NCBI RefSeq assembly: GCF_003581615.1
Contig: NZ_QXFH01000077.1
Span: 598,682-662,681 of the forward strand
Reading direction: 5' to 3'
From: Flagellimonas lutimaris
GTDB lineage: Bacteria > Bacteroidota > Bacteroidia > Flavobacteriales > Flavobacteriaceae
DNA: 64,000 bases
Positions 47,001 through 55,000 of this stretch are shown here, piece after piece (position 1 is the first letter of the stretch; each line of letters begins with the position of its first letter). The notes beneath the pieces were generated by a model, which worked only from the letters and a program-made list of their open reading frames with translations, made no database searches and had not been told where the DNA came from. Both the position numbers and the translations under genes were made by a program.

Positions 47001-47465
47001 GCACAAAAATCACGAAGAAGAGGTTCATGGTTTATGCCAGAGGAACACATATTTCCAAAACATGCCGAATTCATGAAGGATTTGGTGAAAGATAATGGAA
47101 TTGGTGGTGTTGGAAGCCATGGCCAGCTTCAAGGATTGGGTTACCATTGGGAACTATGGTCCGTGGCCAGCGGAGGCATGGAAAATATGGATGCTTTAAA
47201 AGTAGCTACCATATTAGGTGCCGAAGCTCTGGGACTTGATAATGACTTGGGAAGTATTGAAGAAGGTAAATTGGCGGACATCTTAATTATGGATGAAAAC
47301 CCGTTGGATGATATCCGAAACACCAATACACTGACTCATGTGATTAAAAACGGTAAGGTGTACGATGCAGATTCCCTGGACGAAGTAGCACCTGTTGAAA
47401 AAGAAGCGGAACCTTTCCACTGGCAAACCAAAAAACCAGAGGGCGTTCCAGGAATTGAAAAGTAA
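44070..47465 (+). CDS. TolB/WD40 propeller fused to an amidohydrolase
   Basis: A 1131-residue exported protein (signal peptide LLALLLFLGFSTLLAQ). Residues about 45-670 contain numerous PD40/WD40 blades, such as LDVSPDGKTIIFDMMGD, PRYSPDGKSIVFISDKSG and PTWSPDGESIVFASWETD. A very acidic, Lys-rich linker (about 25 residues, repeats of EEDKEDDDKKEE) separates them from a C-terminal amidohydrolase, which carries TPGFVDTHAHMW, IGGVGSHGQL and GSIEEGKLADILI. The metal site has His/Asp positions of the family. The architecture resembles Tol-Pal-like periplasmic amidohydrolases of Bacteroidota. It stands alone, with a strong terminator. Substrate unknown, peptides being likely. Confidence 0.9.
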   Translation: MKRNYYLLALLLFLGFSTLLAQDKKQENDSTKKATKELPLEPERTISFTTKEGTWLSLDVSPDGKTIIFDMMGDLYTIPISGGKATKITDGLAYDVHPRYSPDGKSIVFISDKSGSDNIWTMELESEETKQITKDNNQNFFSADWSPDGEYIVGARGRRNIKLHMYHKDGGGGAQLIDKPDNLKTIDPEFSPNGKLIYFSRRMRSWNYNAQLPQYQLGTYSMDDGGISTITSRYGSAFTPTLSPDGKWLVFGSRFETETGLVIRNLENGDERWLAYPVQRDEQESIAPLGVLPGMAFTPDSENLIASYGGKIYTINVTSNTATEIPFEVDVNIELGPQLSFKYPIKDTPEALVTQIRDGVPSPDGSKLAFTALNRLYVMDLPDGTPKRLTKNDFTEAQPTWSPDGESIVFASWETDGGHLYKVNANGRGGVEKLTEEAAIYNNPAWSYNDNRIVFTKGSAQVYRDAIGPRASGAQEDLAWISTNGGKITVIDKAEGRSNPHFTKVDNRIYLSKGKSLLSIRWDGTNQKEHLKLSGITTYGSSSFGFHDKNGGHNILPGSEQYQAPEDKSSSPSEIKISPDGTTALAKINNDIYTVTIPKFGKTPKISVANAEKAAFPAKKLTVMGGEFPEWAGNSKDVHWSLGASHFIYNIPAAEAYADSVATAKKEAEKLKEKEEDKEDDDKKEEEKDKEEEKGYTAKELKVKVTYTKDIPEGTILLKGARIITMKDDKVIENGDILIDNNRIKAVGTSGSLDVPRGTTEIDASGKTITPGFVDTHAHMWPNWGIHKNQIWIYSANLAYGVTTTRDPQTASTDVLTYSDMVDAGMMHGPRVYSTGPGVGYWAYKIKSLEHAKEVLKQYSEYYNTKSIKMYLVGNRQMRQWIIMAAKELELMPTTEGGLDFKLNMTQMLDGYPGHEHSLPIYPIYKDVVHSIAESKMAVTPTLLVSYGGPWAENYYYATEQPYHDKKLQYFTPYEELAQKSRRRGSWFMPEEHIFPKHAEFMKDLVKDNGIGGVGSHGQLQGLGYHWELWSVASGGMENMDALKVATILGAEALGLDNDLGSIEEGKLADILIMDENPLDDIRNTNTLTHVIKNGKVYDADSLDEVAPVEKEAEPFHWQTKKPEGVPGIEK

Positions 47466-47489
47466 GTTTATATTTTTATTGAACGTAAA

Positions 47490-47518
47490 AAGGCGCACCT
47501 AACGGTGCGCCTTATTTT
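47490..47518. terminator. Terminator of the propeller-amidohydrolase gene
   Basis: AAGGCGCACC pairs with GGTGCGCCTT around loop TAAC and is followed by ATTTTAT. A-rich sequence before it lets it work also on the minus strand for the convergent LRR gene. Confidence 0.88.
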
Positions 47519-47542
47519 ATATTAAGTCGTATGAGCAATCAA

Positions 47543-49231
47543 TTAACCATTATTAAATGACCAATTATAATCCAGTGCTAATTCGTTGATTTTAGCAATA
47601 GTAGATTGGTCAATCAAATCGGTACCTGGATTGTTTTGGAAATCTATATATCCCGGATTGATTGAATTTAAAACGGCATTATCGTAAACACCTGAAATTA
47701 TCAAATCCAATTGGGCTCCACTGAATTGATTACTGCCAATATACAAATGGGATACCAAGGGGTTGTTGGATAAATCCAAACTACTTAAATTATTGTTATG
47801 AATGGATAACCTTTCGAAACTGCTATGCACACTTAAGTCTATGTTGTCCAATAAATTATCACCGATATATAAATCCCTAAGTTTTAGATTTGCAGAAAGG
47901 TCAATCGAGCTTATTTGATTTTCATACAGGTCTATACGTTCCAATTTGGTGTTTTTAGAAAGATCTATCTGTGTCAAATTGTTTCTCCCAACATTTATTT
48001 CCTTTAAATTCAAGTTTTGAGAAAGGTCAATACTTGAAAGTAAATTATTCCCCAAATTTAATTGTTCAAGAACTAGGTTATTGGAAAAATCAATTTGGGT
48101 CAATGCATTACCACTAGCAAGTAAAGTAATTAGTTTGGAATTGTTTGAAATATCTAATTCGGAAATTTGATTACCCGAAATAGTTAATATCTCCAAATCC
48201 GAATTTTGGGAAACGTCCAAATTTGTCAATTCATTATGACCAATATATAATGATTTTAGTTTAGCGTTATTTGTAACAACCACACTGGAAATCTTATTGC
48301 TCGCTATCCAGAGTTCCTCCAATAAATTGTTTTGAGAAACATCTATTGAAGTTAATTTGCCTCCATAAGCACCAAAAGTCTTTAACAATATCAAATTATT
48401 CAAATCAACAGATACTATGTTAGTGTAATAATCATCCTCTTGAACACCGCCTAAAATCACATAAGTCAAAACCTCAACGGCCCCAATAATTTTAATTTCA
48501 TAAATACCGTTCTCCACATAATCATGGGACAGCTCATTATTTATATTTATATCGCTTAGGATTGAAACATATTCGTCGACGGTGCCATCTCCCCAATCAA
48601 TTTGATAGGTCGAACCTGTCAGCGATTTCAAGGAAATTACTTTTGTTGTTAAGTTTTCTGAATCATCAACGGTTAACGTAAAAAAATCTTCCGCTTCGGG
48701 GAAAACAAGGTCATCTTCCTCATATCCAAATTCTACCCATGAGTAACCAGCTGTCTCAATATTTTCAATGGGTGTGTTCTTTGAACCCGCTTCTTGTACG
48801 GTGAAATTAAATGGAAGCGAAGTGCCGGTAAACTGAGATAAAGCCGAGATAGCTTTTGGTACCAAGGAAATGACTAAATCATCAGAATCTACCACAATAA
48901 ACTCCGTTAATTTGTAAGTTCCGGGGTCCAACATTATTTCATCGGTTACATAATCACCTTCCTGCTCAATAACATCAAGTTTTTGTCTGTCCAAAATTTT
49001 ATTGCCATTACTGGTTTCTACACTTACAAAAACATAGGCTGGTATAAATTCCTTGGCGGCAAGATTGGTAGAATTTTTAGCAGTGATATCTTTATTACTA
49101 ATACTAAAAGATTGGGCACCTTGTTCTACTGCATTAGGGGTTTCGGGTGTCTCAGGAGGTGTAGGTTCTTCACTTTCCGAACATGAGATAAATAAAGTTA
49201 ATAACAGAAGTAAACTGAAAGCTCTTTTCAT
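47543..49231 (-). CDS. Leucine-rich-repeat lipoprotein
   Basis: A 562-residue exported lipoprotein with leader LLLLTLFISC. After a Pro/Glu-rich spacer (EEPTPPETPETPN) comes a beta-sandwich region with a PKD-like piece, YQIDWGDGTVDEY. About a dozen LRRs of 21 residues follow, with consensus NxxLxxLxIxxNxLxxLDLSxN, for example LKSLYIGHNELTNLDVSQNS. It ends with the cap IAKINELALDYNWSFNNG. Such proteins bind partners or surfaces outside the cell. The repeats are similar to each other, so internal expansion is likely. It has no sorting domain and no catalytic part. Confidence 0.88.
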   Translation of the reverse strand: MKRAFSLLLLLTLFISCSESEEPTPPETPETPNAVEQGAQSFSISNKDITAKNSTNLAAKEFIPAYVFVSVETSNGNKILDRQKLDVIEQEGDYVTDEIMLDPGTYKLTEFIVVDSDDLVISLVPKAISALSQFTGTSLPFNFTVQEAGSKNTPIENIETAGYSWVEFGYEEDDLVFPEAEDFFTLTVDDSENLTTKVISLKSLTGSTYQIDWGDGTVDEYVSILSDININNELSHDYVENGIYEIKIIGAVEVLTYVILGGVQEDDYYTNIVSVDLNNLILLKTFGAYGGKLTSIDVSQNNLLEELWIASNKISSVVVTNNAKLKSLYIGHNELTNLDVSQNSDLEILTISGNQISELDISNNSKLITLLASGNALTQIDFSNNLVLEQLNLGNNLLSSIDLSQNLNLKEINVGRNNLTQIDLSKNTKLERIDLYENQISSIDLSANLKLRDLYIGDNLLDNIDLSVHSSFERLSIHNNNLSSLDLSNNPLVSHLYIGSNQFSGAQLDLIISGVYDNAVLNSINPGYIDFQNNPGTDLIDQSTIAKINELALDYNWSFNNG

Positions 49232-49414
49232 AAATTGTTTTGGTTAGCTAAAGGCACATAAATGACTCATAGAAAATAATTTGTCAATGTTTTTCATGTG
49301 CTCTAAAAAAGTAGGATTAATTAAATTTTACTGTGCGGATTAAAAGTAGGATTTTTCTAAAAATAATTGAATTATATACTACAACCTTTATAATTTAATA
49401 GATAAAGTTTCCTG

Positions 49415-49924
49415 TTAATCATCCTTCAAATACTTCTTTGGAATATCCTTGCCATCATCCGAACTCATGGCCCAAACCATATTGGCAATCCACCAACGTC
49501 CTTCGGAGTATACCAATTGATAGCTATTAACCCCTTTTCCTGTTTCGTTATCGGAGTCTTCCCCTTCAAAACTTTGAATAACCTGAGCCATGCCGTTGTA
49601 TTCATCAACAATTTCACCAGTGGATTCTTCATGGTATCCCAACGAATAATATTCGTCAGTCAGCGTTTCCAAAAATTCATCGAGACCCATGGTTTCCTGA
49701 CTATACGCTCCATCTTCCTTACCGACCATACTAAAGTGAGCCGTGGGCAAAAATAAAGTTCGCAAATAAGCCGTGTCAATCACTTGCCCTGACTCAATGG
49801 AAATAACACGCTGTGTTTCCTTGACCAATGCATTCACGTTTTGGAATACCTTTTTGTCTTGTGCGTTTGATAAGATTCCTAGGTGGGCTACTACTAGTAA
49901 TGCAAGAGTTTTGATTTTATCCAT
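49415..49924 (-). CDS. Exported NTF2-like (SnoaL-type) protein
   Basis: A 169-residue exported protein with signal peptide ALLVVAHLGILSNAQ. The mature part, TAYLRTLFLPTAHFSMVG, YSQETMGLDEFLETLTDEYY and WWIANMVWAMSSDDG, shows the alpha+beta NTF2 cone fold common in small secreted Bacteroidota proteins. No catalytic residues can be pinned. It stands alone; the neighbour divergent from it is a membrane protein gene. Confidence 0.75.
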   Translation of the reverse strand: MDKIKTLALLVVAHLGILSNAQDKKVFQNVNALVKETQRVISIESGQVIDTAYLRTLFLPTAHFSMVGKEDGAYSQETMGLDEFLETLTDEYYSLGYHEESTGEIVDEYNGMAQVIQSFEGEDSDNETGKGVNSYQLVYSEGRWWIANMVWAMSSDDGKDIPKKYLKDD

Positions 49925-50038
49925 GGAATATTGAATGTTTATTAAATATAGCCATAAACTCAGTTATCTTGGCTTCAAACCACTCTTATATAACAAATAC
50001 CTGATGCCTTTGCTCTATCGTATTACTATATTTATACC

Positions 50039-51199
50039 TTGACAACCTATTCAACAATCAATTACTTGCTTCTAATTCATTTAACATACCAAGACCCAGT
50101 AATATCTTCCACACTGGAGATTTCGAAATTTTATGGATGGTGGCAATTTGTGGTATGCCTATTTGCTTTTATGGCCCTAATGTCCATTTGGTATCATATT
50201 GGGAAAAAACAGAAAGATTTTGGACCGGTGTGGTTGGCCCTTTCCATTCTTTGTTGGGCATTTTCTGGATTGGTAGAGGTGACATATTTGGATGGCAATG
50301 AGGCTAGTTATCCCGTTAAAGAAGGTCTTAGAAGTGTGTTTTCTTTGTTGAACAGTCTTTTTATTTTATTGGCTCTACCGTGGTTCAAATATTTGCCCAA
50401 ACCTTTTGCCGGATTGATAAAAAATAAGTTTTGGCCCTACATTATAGGTATCCCTTTTGTATTTGCACTACTTCCTACCCTACACAAAATATTCCTTGGC
50501 CGGTCGGCATCGGCCATAAACGAACTGGATGTTTATTATGCACTGTTGACCCTCATTTTTTTAGGTTTTGTACTTTGGGAATCATTTATTAAGCGACGAC
50601 TTCCGCTATTGGGTTTTTTGGCCATCATAACCGTGCTGATTACCTTGATTGCACAAGTATATAAACTGATGGACAATACCATCAACCTATTATTGTTCTC
50701 TGCTATTTTTAAGACATCCCTCATCATGCTCTTTTTTGCGCTAGCCTTGAGCTGGGTCAAAGAACTCACCGAAACCGTTATTCCGGAAACATACCAATTA
50801 AAGCTTCTTTTTAGAAAACGTAACAAATCCAGCGGTACCAGCAATTACGAAGTGACCCTCAAAGGTTTTCCTGGTCATGGGGACAGAACGGTACAGCTAA
50901 CCCCTGCCCTCCATAGGCTGCTTAAAACTTTTGCAGAGCGAAGACTGGTAACTACCGAAGGTTGGCTCGAAATCAAACCCAAAAACTTCGATGGTGCCAA
51001 AAACTATGACATTAACGATCATAATGAGTTAAAACGGTTGATGGAAGCTTTGCTCAATGGCCTTTTTGGAAAAAAGAACTGGACTAAGAACAAGCATTTT
51101 ACACCGCTTAAAAACACTTTGTTCGAAATGTCGGAAAACAGGGAACGTAAAATTAGACTTCAGCTTCCCAAAGAAAACATTCATATTGAAAATGAATAG
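50039..51199 (+). CDS. Seven-helix membrane protein with C-terminal cytoplasmic domain, unrecognised
   Basis: A 386-residue inner-membrane protein. Seven hydrophobic segments lie between about residues 34 and 240, followed by a basic linker (FRKRNKSSGTSN) and a soluble C-terminal domain. In it LHRLLKTFAERRLVTTEGWLEI resembles a winged helix, which is suggestive only. The frame starts at TTG. The first in-frame ATG would remove the first helix, and no ATG lies in frame upstream, so TTG is kept. I recognise no named family. It lies 106 bp upstream of the amino-acid symporter gene on the same strand. Confidence 0.65.
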   Translation: MTTYSTINYLLLIHLTYQDPVISSTLEISKFYGWWQFVVCLFAFMALMSIWYHIGKKQKDFGPVWLALSILCWAFSGLVEVTYLDGNEASYPVKEGLRSVFSLLNSLFILLALPWFKYLPKPFAGLIKNKFWPYIIGIPFVFALLPTLHKIFLGRSASAINELDVYYALLTLIFLGFVLWESFIKRRLPLLGFLAIITVLITLIAQVYKLMDNTINLLLFSAIFKTSLIMLFFALALSWVKELTETVIPETYQLKLLFRKRNKSSGTSNYEVTLKGFPGHGDRTVQLTPALHRLLKTFAERRLVTTEGWLEIKPKNFDGAKNYDINDHNELKRLMEALLNGLFGKKNWTKNKHFTPLKNTLFEMSENRERKIRLQLPKENIHIENE

Positions 51200-51305
51200 G
51201 TTACAACAGATTTGTCAGTTTTTTGGTTACTGACATTTCAAGATTCTTTCCGACAACCGTCCATAAATTCGAATCAGCAATCGAAATTCCCAAAAATTTC
51301 AAGTT

Positions 51306-52916
51306 ATGGGCAGATTACTGTTATTCAGTTTATTATCACTTTCAAGCACCTCACTATTCGCATCATCATCAGAAAAAGGATTGGATGAAAAAATCAATGA
51401 TGGTTTTATGCCATTTGCAGAATGGTGGGAAAATTTGATTCTGGCAGAAGTTCCCATTTTGGGTCATGATATCCCTTTGGTCTTGATTATTTTGATACTG
51501 GGTGCACTCTTTTTTACCCTGTACTTTGGTTTTGTCAATATTCGACATTTCCCAACCGCTATACAGGTGGTACGTGGCAAGTATGACGATCTTGAAAAAA
51601 ATCAACCCCATTTAAAAGCACAAGTTTATGAAGTGGAGGGGGACCTAATGGATACCATTAAAGATGAAGGTCACTTAGGGGAAGTAAACCACTTTCAAGC
51701 CCTTGCCACTGCAGTATCGGGGACGGTGGGTCTGGGCAATATTGCCATGGTAGCCGTTGCCATTTCCATTGGAGGGCCAGGAGCCACTTTTTGGATGATC
51801 TTGGCAGGGCTGCTCGGGATGTCCTCAAAATTTGTGGAATGCACCTTAGGTGTAAAATACCGCGATATTGATAAAGATGGAAATGTTTTTGGAGGGCCGA
51901 TGTATTATTTGTCCAGAGGATTAAAGGAAATGGGACTGACCCATTTGGGCAAGTTTTTGTCCGTTGTTTTTGCCATTCTTTGTGTTGGTGCCTCTTTTGG
52001 AGGAGGAAATGCCTTTCAGAGCAATCAGGCCGCAGCACAGATCATTGAGCGTTTTGGACTTTCGGGGGAATCTTCCGGTAGTATCATTGGGTTGATTTTT
52101 GCACTATTGGCGGGAATTGTCATTATTGGTGGAATAAAACGTATCGCTAAGGTTACGGAAAAAGTGGTTCCGTTCATGGCCATTTTGTATGTGGGTGCAT
52201 CCTTGTTCATCATTTTTTCCAATATTCAATGGGTCGATGATGCCTTCGGTCTCATTTTTACGGAAGCCTTTACCCCGAAAGCCACCATTACCGGCGGATT
52301 CGTAGGGGTACTTGTCCAAGGGTTTCGAAGAGCGGCATTCTCCAATGAAGCAGGTGCTGGTTCCGCTGCGATTGCCCATTCTGCGGTGAATACCTCTCAT
52401 CCTGCATCCGAAGGGTTAGTGGGTTTGCTTGAGCCTTTTATAGACACCGTACTTATCTGTACTATGACGGCCATTGTCATCATTCTTTTTAACATGGATG
52501 GCATGTTTGTTTATGGCAATGTGGTGGATGGTCAAGCTTTGATGCATGATGGCAGCCGTCTTGGTGGAGTCAACATAACCTCCATGGCTTTCGAAAATGC
52601 AATCAGTGGATCCTCTTATGTGCTCATGGCAGCCGTTTGTCTTTTTGCATTTTCGACCATCTTGTCTTGGTCCTATTATGGATTACAGGCATGGAAATAT
52701 CTCTTTGGGCGCGGGAAATTTATTGATTTAACCTATAAAGTGATATTTCTTCTGTTTACCGTATTGGGTGCGGCTATCACCCTGGATGCCGTGATAAAAT
52801 TCTCCGACGCCATGATCTTGGCCCTGGTATTTCCCAATATGATTGGGTTACTGATTTTATTTCCAAAGGTGAAAAAAGAATTTGTGAAATATATGTCACT
52901 TATTTCCAAAGGCTGA
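51306..52916 (+). CDS. Sodium:alanine/glycine symporter (AGCS family)
   Basis: A 536-residue inner-membrane symporter that imports alanine or glycine with sodium. The family core ALATAVSGTVGLGNIAMVAV and the sodium-site PGATFWMILAGLLGM are present, plus RRAAFSNEAGAGSAAIAHSA. About 11 hydrophobic helices are seen. The chain is longer than the usual 450-490 residues because of an N-terminal leader-like segment (LLLFSLLSLSSTSLFAS) and a hydrophilic insert (about residues 80-125). The start at MGRLLLFS is the first ATG after the preceding gene. Confidence 0.92.
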   Translation: MGRLLLFSLLSLSSTSLFASSSEKGLDEKINDGFMPFAEWWENLILAEVPILGHDIPLVLIILILGALFFTLYFGFVNIRHFPTAIQVVRGKYDDLEKNQPHLKAQVYEVEGDLMDTIKDEGHLGEVNHFQALATAVSGTVGLGNIAMVAVAISIGGPGATFWMILAGLLGMSSKFVECTLGVKYRDIDKDGNVFGGPMYYLSRGLKEMGLTHLGKFLSVVFAILCVGASFGGGNAFQSNQAAAQIIERFGLSGESSGSIIGLIFALLAGIVIIGGIKRIAKVTEKVVPFMAILYVGASLFIIFSNIQWVDDAFGLIFTEAFTPKATITGGFVGVLVQGFRRAAFSNEAGAGSAAIAHSAVNTSHPASEGLVGLLEPFIDTVLICTMTAIVIILFNMDGMFVYGNVVDGQALMHDGSRLGGVNITSMAFENAISGSSYVLMAAVCLFAFSTILSWSYYGLQAWKYLFGRGKFIDLTYKVIFLLFTVLGAAITLDAVIKFSDAMILALVFPNMIGLLILFPKVKKEFVKYMSLISKG

Positions 52917-52941
52917 TTATATGGAACCGGCTTCAGGAAAG

Positions 52942-54219
52942 CTACCCCAACTCGGCAACTAACCGCAAAGCCTTATCAATTTCTTCTTTGGAGTTATAAA
53001 TATGTACCGAATGACGTAGCATTTTACTCCCTACGGAACGGGGTTGCAAACGTTCCTTTTCCCACATATATTTTTGGAGCTCTGGTCCACTCATTCCTTC
53101 AACACCGTAGGTGGTGATTCCTGCAGCCATCGCTTCATTGGTGGATGAATAAAAGGTAACATGCTTCATTTCCTTGAGGCCATCACGCAAATATTTGCCC
53201 AACTCCTTTACACGGCCTAGCCATACATCATGACCAATTATGTTGAAAAAGTCCACAGCAGCATCATAACCTGTCATAAGCCCGGCATTACCCGTTCCGT
53301 TTTGCATCAACCGGAAACCATGATCATCCTCATTATCCCAATTATAACTGGCAATGGTGGTCCAAATATCGCCCACCACATCTTTATTGATGTACAACAA
53401 ACCACTCCCAGCAGGGGCCAACAACCATTTGTGCAAACTGGAATAATAGGCGTCGCACCCAATATCCTTAACATCTACAGGAATTTGCCCCACGCATTGC
53501 GCACCGTCCAAAACGGTGAAAATACCCCGTATTTTAGCTTCCGTACAGATTTCCTTTACCGGCATGACGGTTCCAAAACCGGAGATGATATGCGGAATCG
53601 CAATCACTTTGGTTTTTGGGGTGACTTCCTTAAAAATGGCATCCACAATTTCTTGCGGGTCATTGGTAGGTTCGGGCATCGTAGCCATTTTGTAAACACA
53701 GCCTTTGCGTTGGGCCAACAATCGCCATGCTCCAAAGCCTCCACCGTGTTCTTGATTGGTATTGAGTAATTCATCGCCTTCTTTAAGGTTAAGGCCCATA
53801 CCCACGTAGTTCATGCCAAAAGTGGCATTTTGGGTCAGGGAGATTTCTTTAAAATCGCAGTTGATGATCTTGCCCAGCTTGGTCCGTAGTTCCTCATACG
53901 GGAAATAGCCTGTAAGTAATTCTGGACCTGAACCATTTTTATAATCCACCGTAGCGGCTTCCACGTTCCAGTGCATCATGTGGTCGAACATTTTGTCCAA
54001 CACATAACCAGGCGTAGGCCCCATGGTGCCATTGTTGAAGTACGTTTGCCCATCTTTTAAAGGAAACTGTTTACGGACCATCTTCCAATACGCCTCATCT
54101 TTGGGAGTGTTGGTTTTTAAAGATTCAATGGACCAATCTTTTTGTGAATCAAAGGATAGTAAGGGCAAGGACATCACGGCTGCGGCTCCTTGCTTCAGAA
54201 ATTTTCTACGTTGAGACAT
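52942..54219 (-). CDS. Tat-exported PLP-dependent aminotransferase (class V)
   Basis: A 425-residue fold-type I PLP enzyme of the isopenicillin-N-epimerase-like group. The internal aldimine Lys is in SSLHKWLLAPAG, and TVLDGAQCVGQIPVD has the cofactor Asp. It begins MSQRRKFLKQGAAAVMSLPLLSF, a classic twin-arginine leader; a longer open frame upstream (38 codons) was rejected because the RR leader would be internal. Tat export of a cofactor-loaded enzyme fits PLP. The trHb gene lies 80 bp upstream of it, same strand. Substrate unknown. Confidence 0.9.
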   Translation of the reverse strand: MSQRRKFLKQGAAAVMSLPLLSFDSQKDWSIESLKTNTPKDEAYWKMVRKQFPLKDGQTYFNNGTMGPTPGYVLDKMFDHMMHWNVEAATVDYKNGSGPELLTGYFPYEELRTKLGKIINCDFKEISLTQNATFGMNYVGMGLNLKEGDELLNTNQEHGGGFGAWRLLAQRKGCVYKMATMPEPTNDPQEIVDAIFKEVTPKTKVIAIPHIISGFGTVMPVKEICTEAKIRGIFTVLDGAQCVGQIPVDVKDIGCDAYYSSLHKWLLAPAGSGLLYINKDVVGDIWTTIASYNWDNEDDHGFRLMQNGTGNAGLMTGYDAAVDFFNIIGHDVWLGRVKELGKYLRDGLKEMKHVTFYSSTNEAMAAGITTYGVEGMSGPELQKYMWEKERLQPRSVGSKMLRHSVHIYNSKEEIDKALRLVAELG

Positions 54220-54299
54220 ATTGTTATTTAGGTTGGTTGCTCCTAAAATAATTAATATTCCCCAATAGTAAATACCTTGCTTGATCCATACACAACTGT

Positions 54300-54674
54300 T
54301 TACTTTGAAACTATCATACCTTTTATAGACCATAAAACGGCCAACACATCCTTTTTGGATTCTTCATCTATTCCGTTCGAATCCAACGCAAGCATAATAT
54401 CATCCATTACATGATAATATTCGCCAGGACTAATGTTCATCCCGGTATGGGCGGTTACCATATCCATTCCAGTATAATTTGCCGGCCCACCACTGCCCAT
54501 ACTGAAGAAGTCTATCGTGTGGTCCTTAATAATTCTTAAGCGTTCCGGTTGATCTTTTAAGGGAAGAAACCTGGGGTTGACCGCAGGGTTTTCCATGTGA
54601 TTGTTTACCGTGGTATCCACAATAGCGGATATCCCTTCTCTACCTCCAAGTCGTTCAAAAAGTGTGCGTTCCAT
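54300..54674 (-). CDS. Truncated haemoglobin, group I
   Basis: A 124-residue haem protein of the 2-on-2 globin fold. LFERLGGREGISAIVDTTV is the N-terminal A/B region, and AHTGMNIS carries the proximal haem His (group I pattern), with GGPANYTGMDM before it. Group I globins bind oxygen or nitric oxide and help against nitrosative stress. It lies upstream of the Tat-exported PLP-enzyme gene on the same strand, with 80 bp between, so co-transcription is possible. Confidence 0.92.
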   Translation of the reverse strand: MERTLFERLGGREGISAIVDTTVNNHMENPAVNPRFLPLKDQPERLRIIKDHTIDFFSMGSGGPANYTGMDMVTAHTGMNISPGEYYHVMDDIMLALDSNGIDEESKKDVLAVLWSIKGMIVSK

Positions 54675-55000
54675 ATCTATTTATTTAGGTTGTTTGCAAT
54701 ACAATAATAAGTTTCGCACTTATTGTTCCTGTTTTTTAATAGATTGATTTTAGGAATAGATGGAAGGATATAGGTGGATAACCATTGAGAAGTTACTTCC
54801 TTACCACATTGTGGCAACCCATGTATATTAGCGTCGGTCTATTTTCAACAAGTTAGTGAGAATAAACCATTACTTTTAGCTTTAATACAATTACTTTTCT
54901 AAGGAAAATCGGTTTTCTTTGAAAATTTGGCATGACTTCTCCCCTTTTTCCTTTATTACCATTAAACAAACCCTTAAATTTAGGCAGCTAATTCAGACCA
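54675..55000. other. Gene-free 326-bp interval, divergent promoters
   Basis: This separates the globin gene and the M28 peptidase gene, transcribed away from each other. It contains a small inverted repeat AATAAGT with ACTTATT (54706-54724). No frame is credible. TAAATTTAG near 54974 is a possible -7 element of the peptidase. Confidence 0.45.

Noticed and set aside
53230..53769. Plus-strand open frame of 179 codons
   Set aside because: It is the shadow of the PLP enzyme; no family features.
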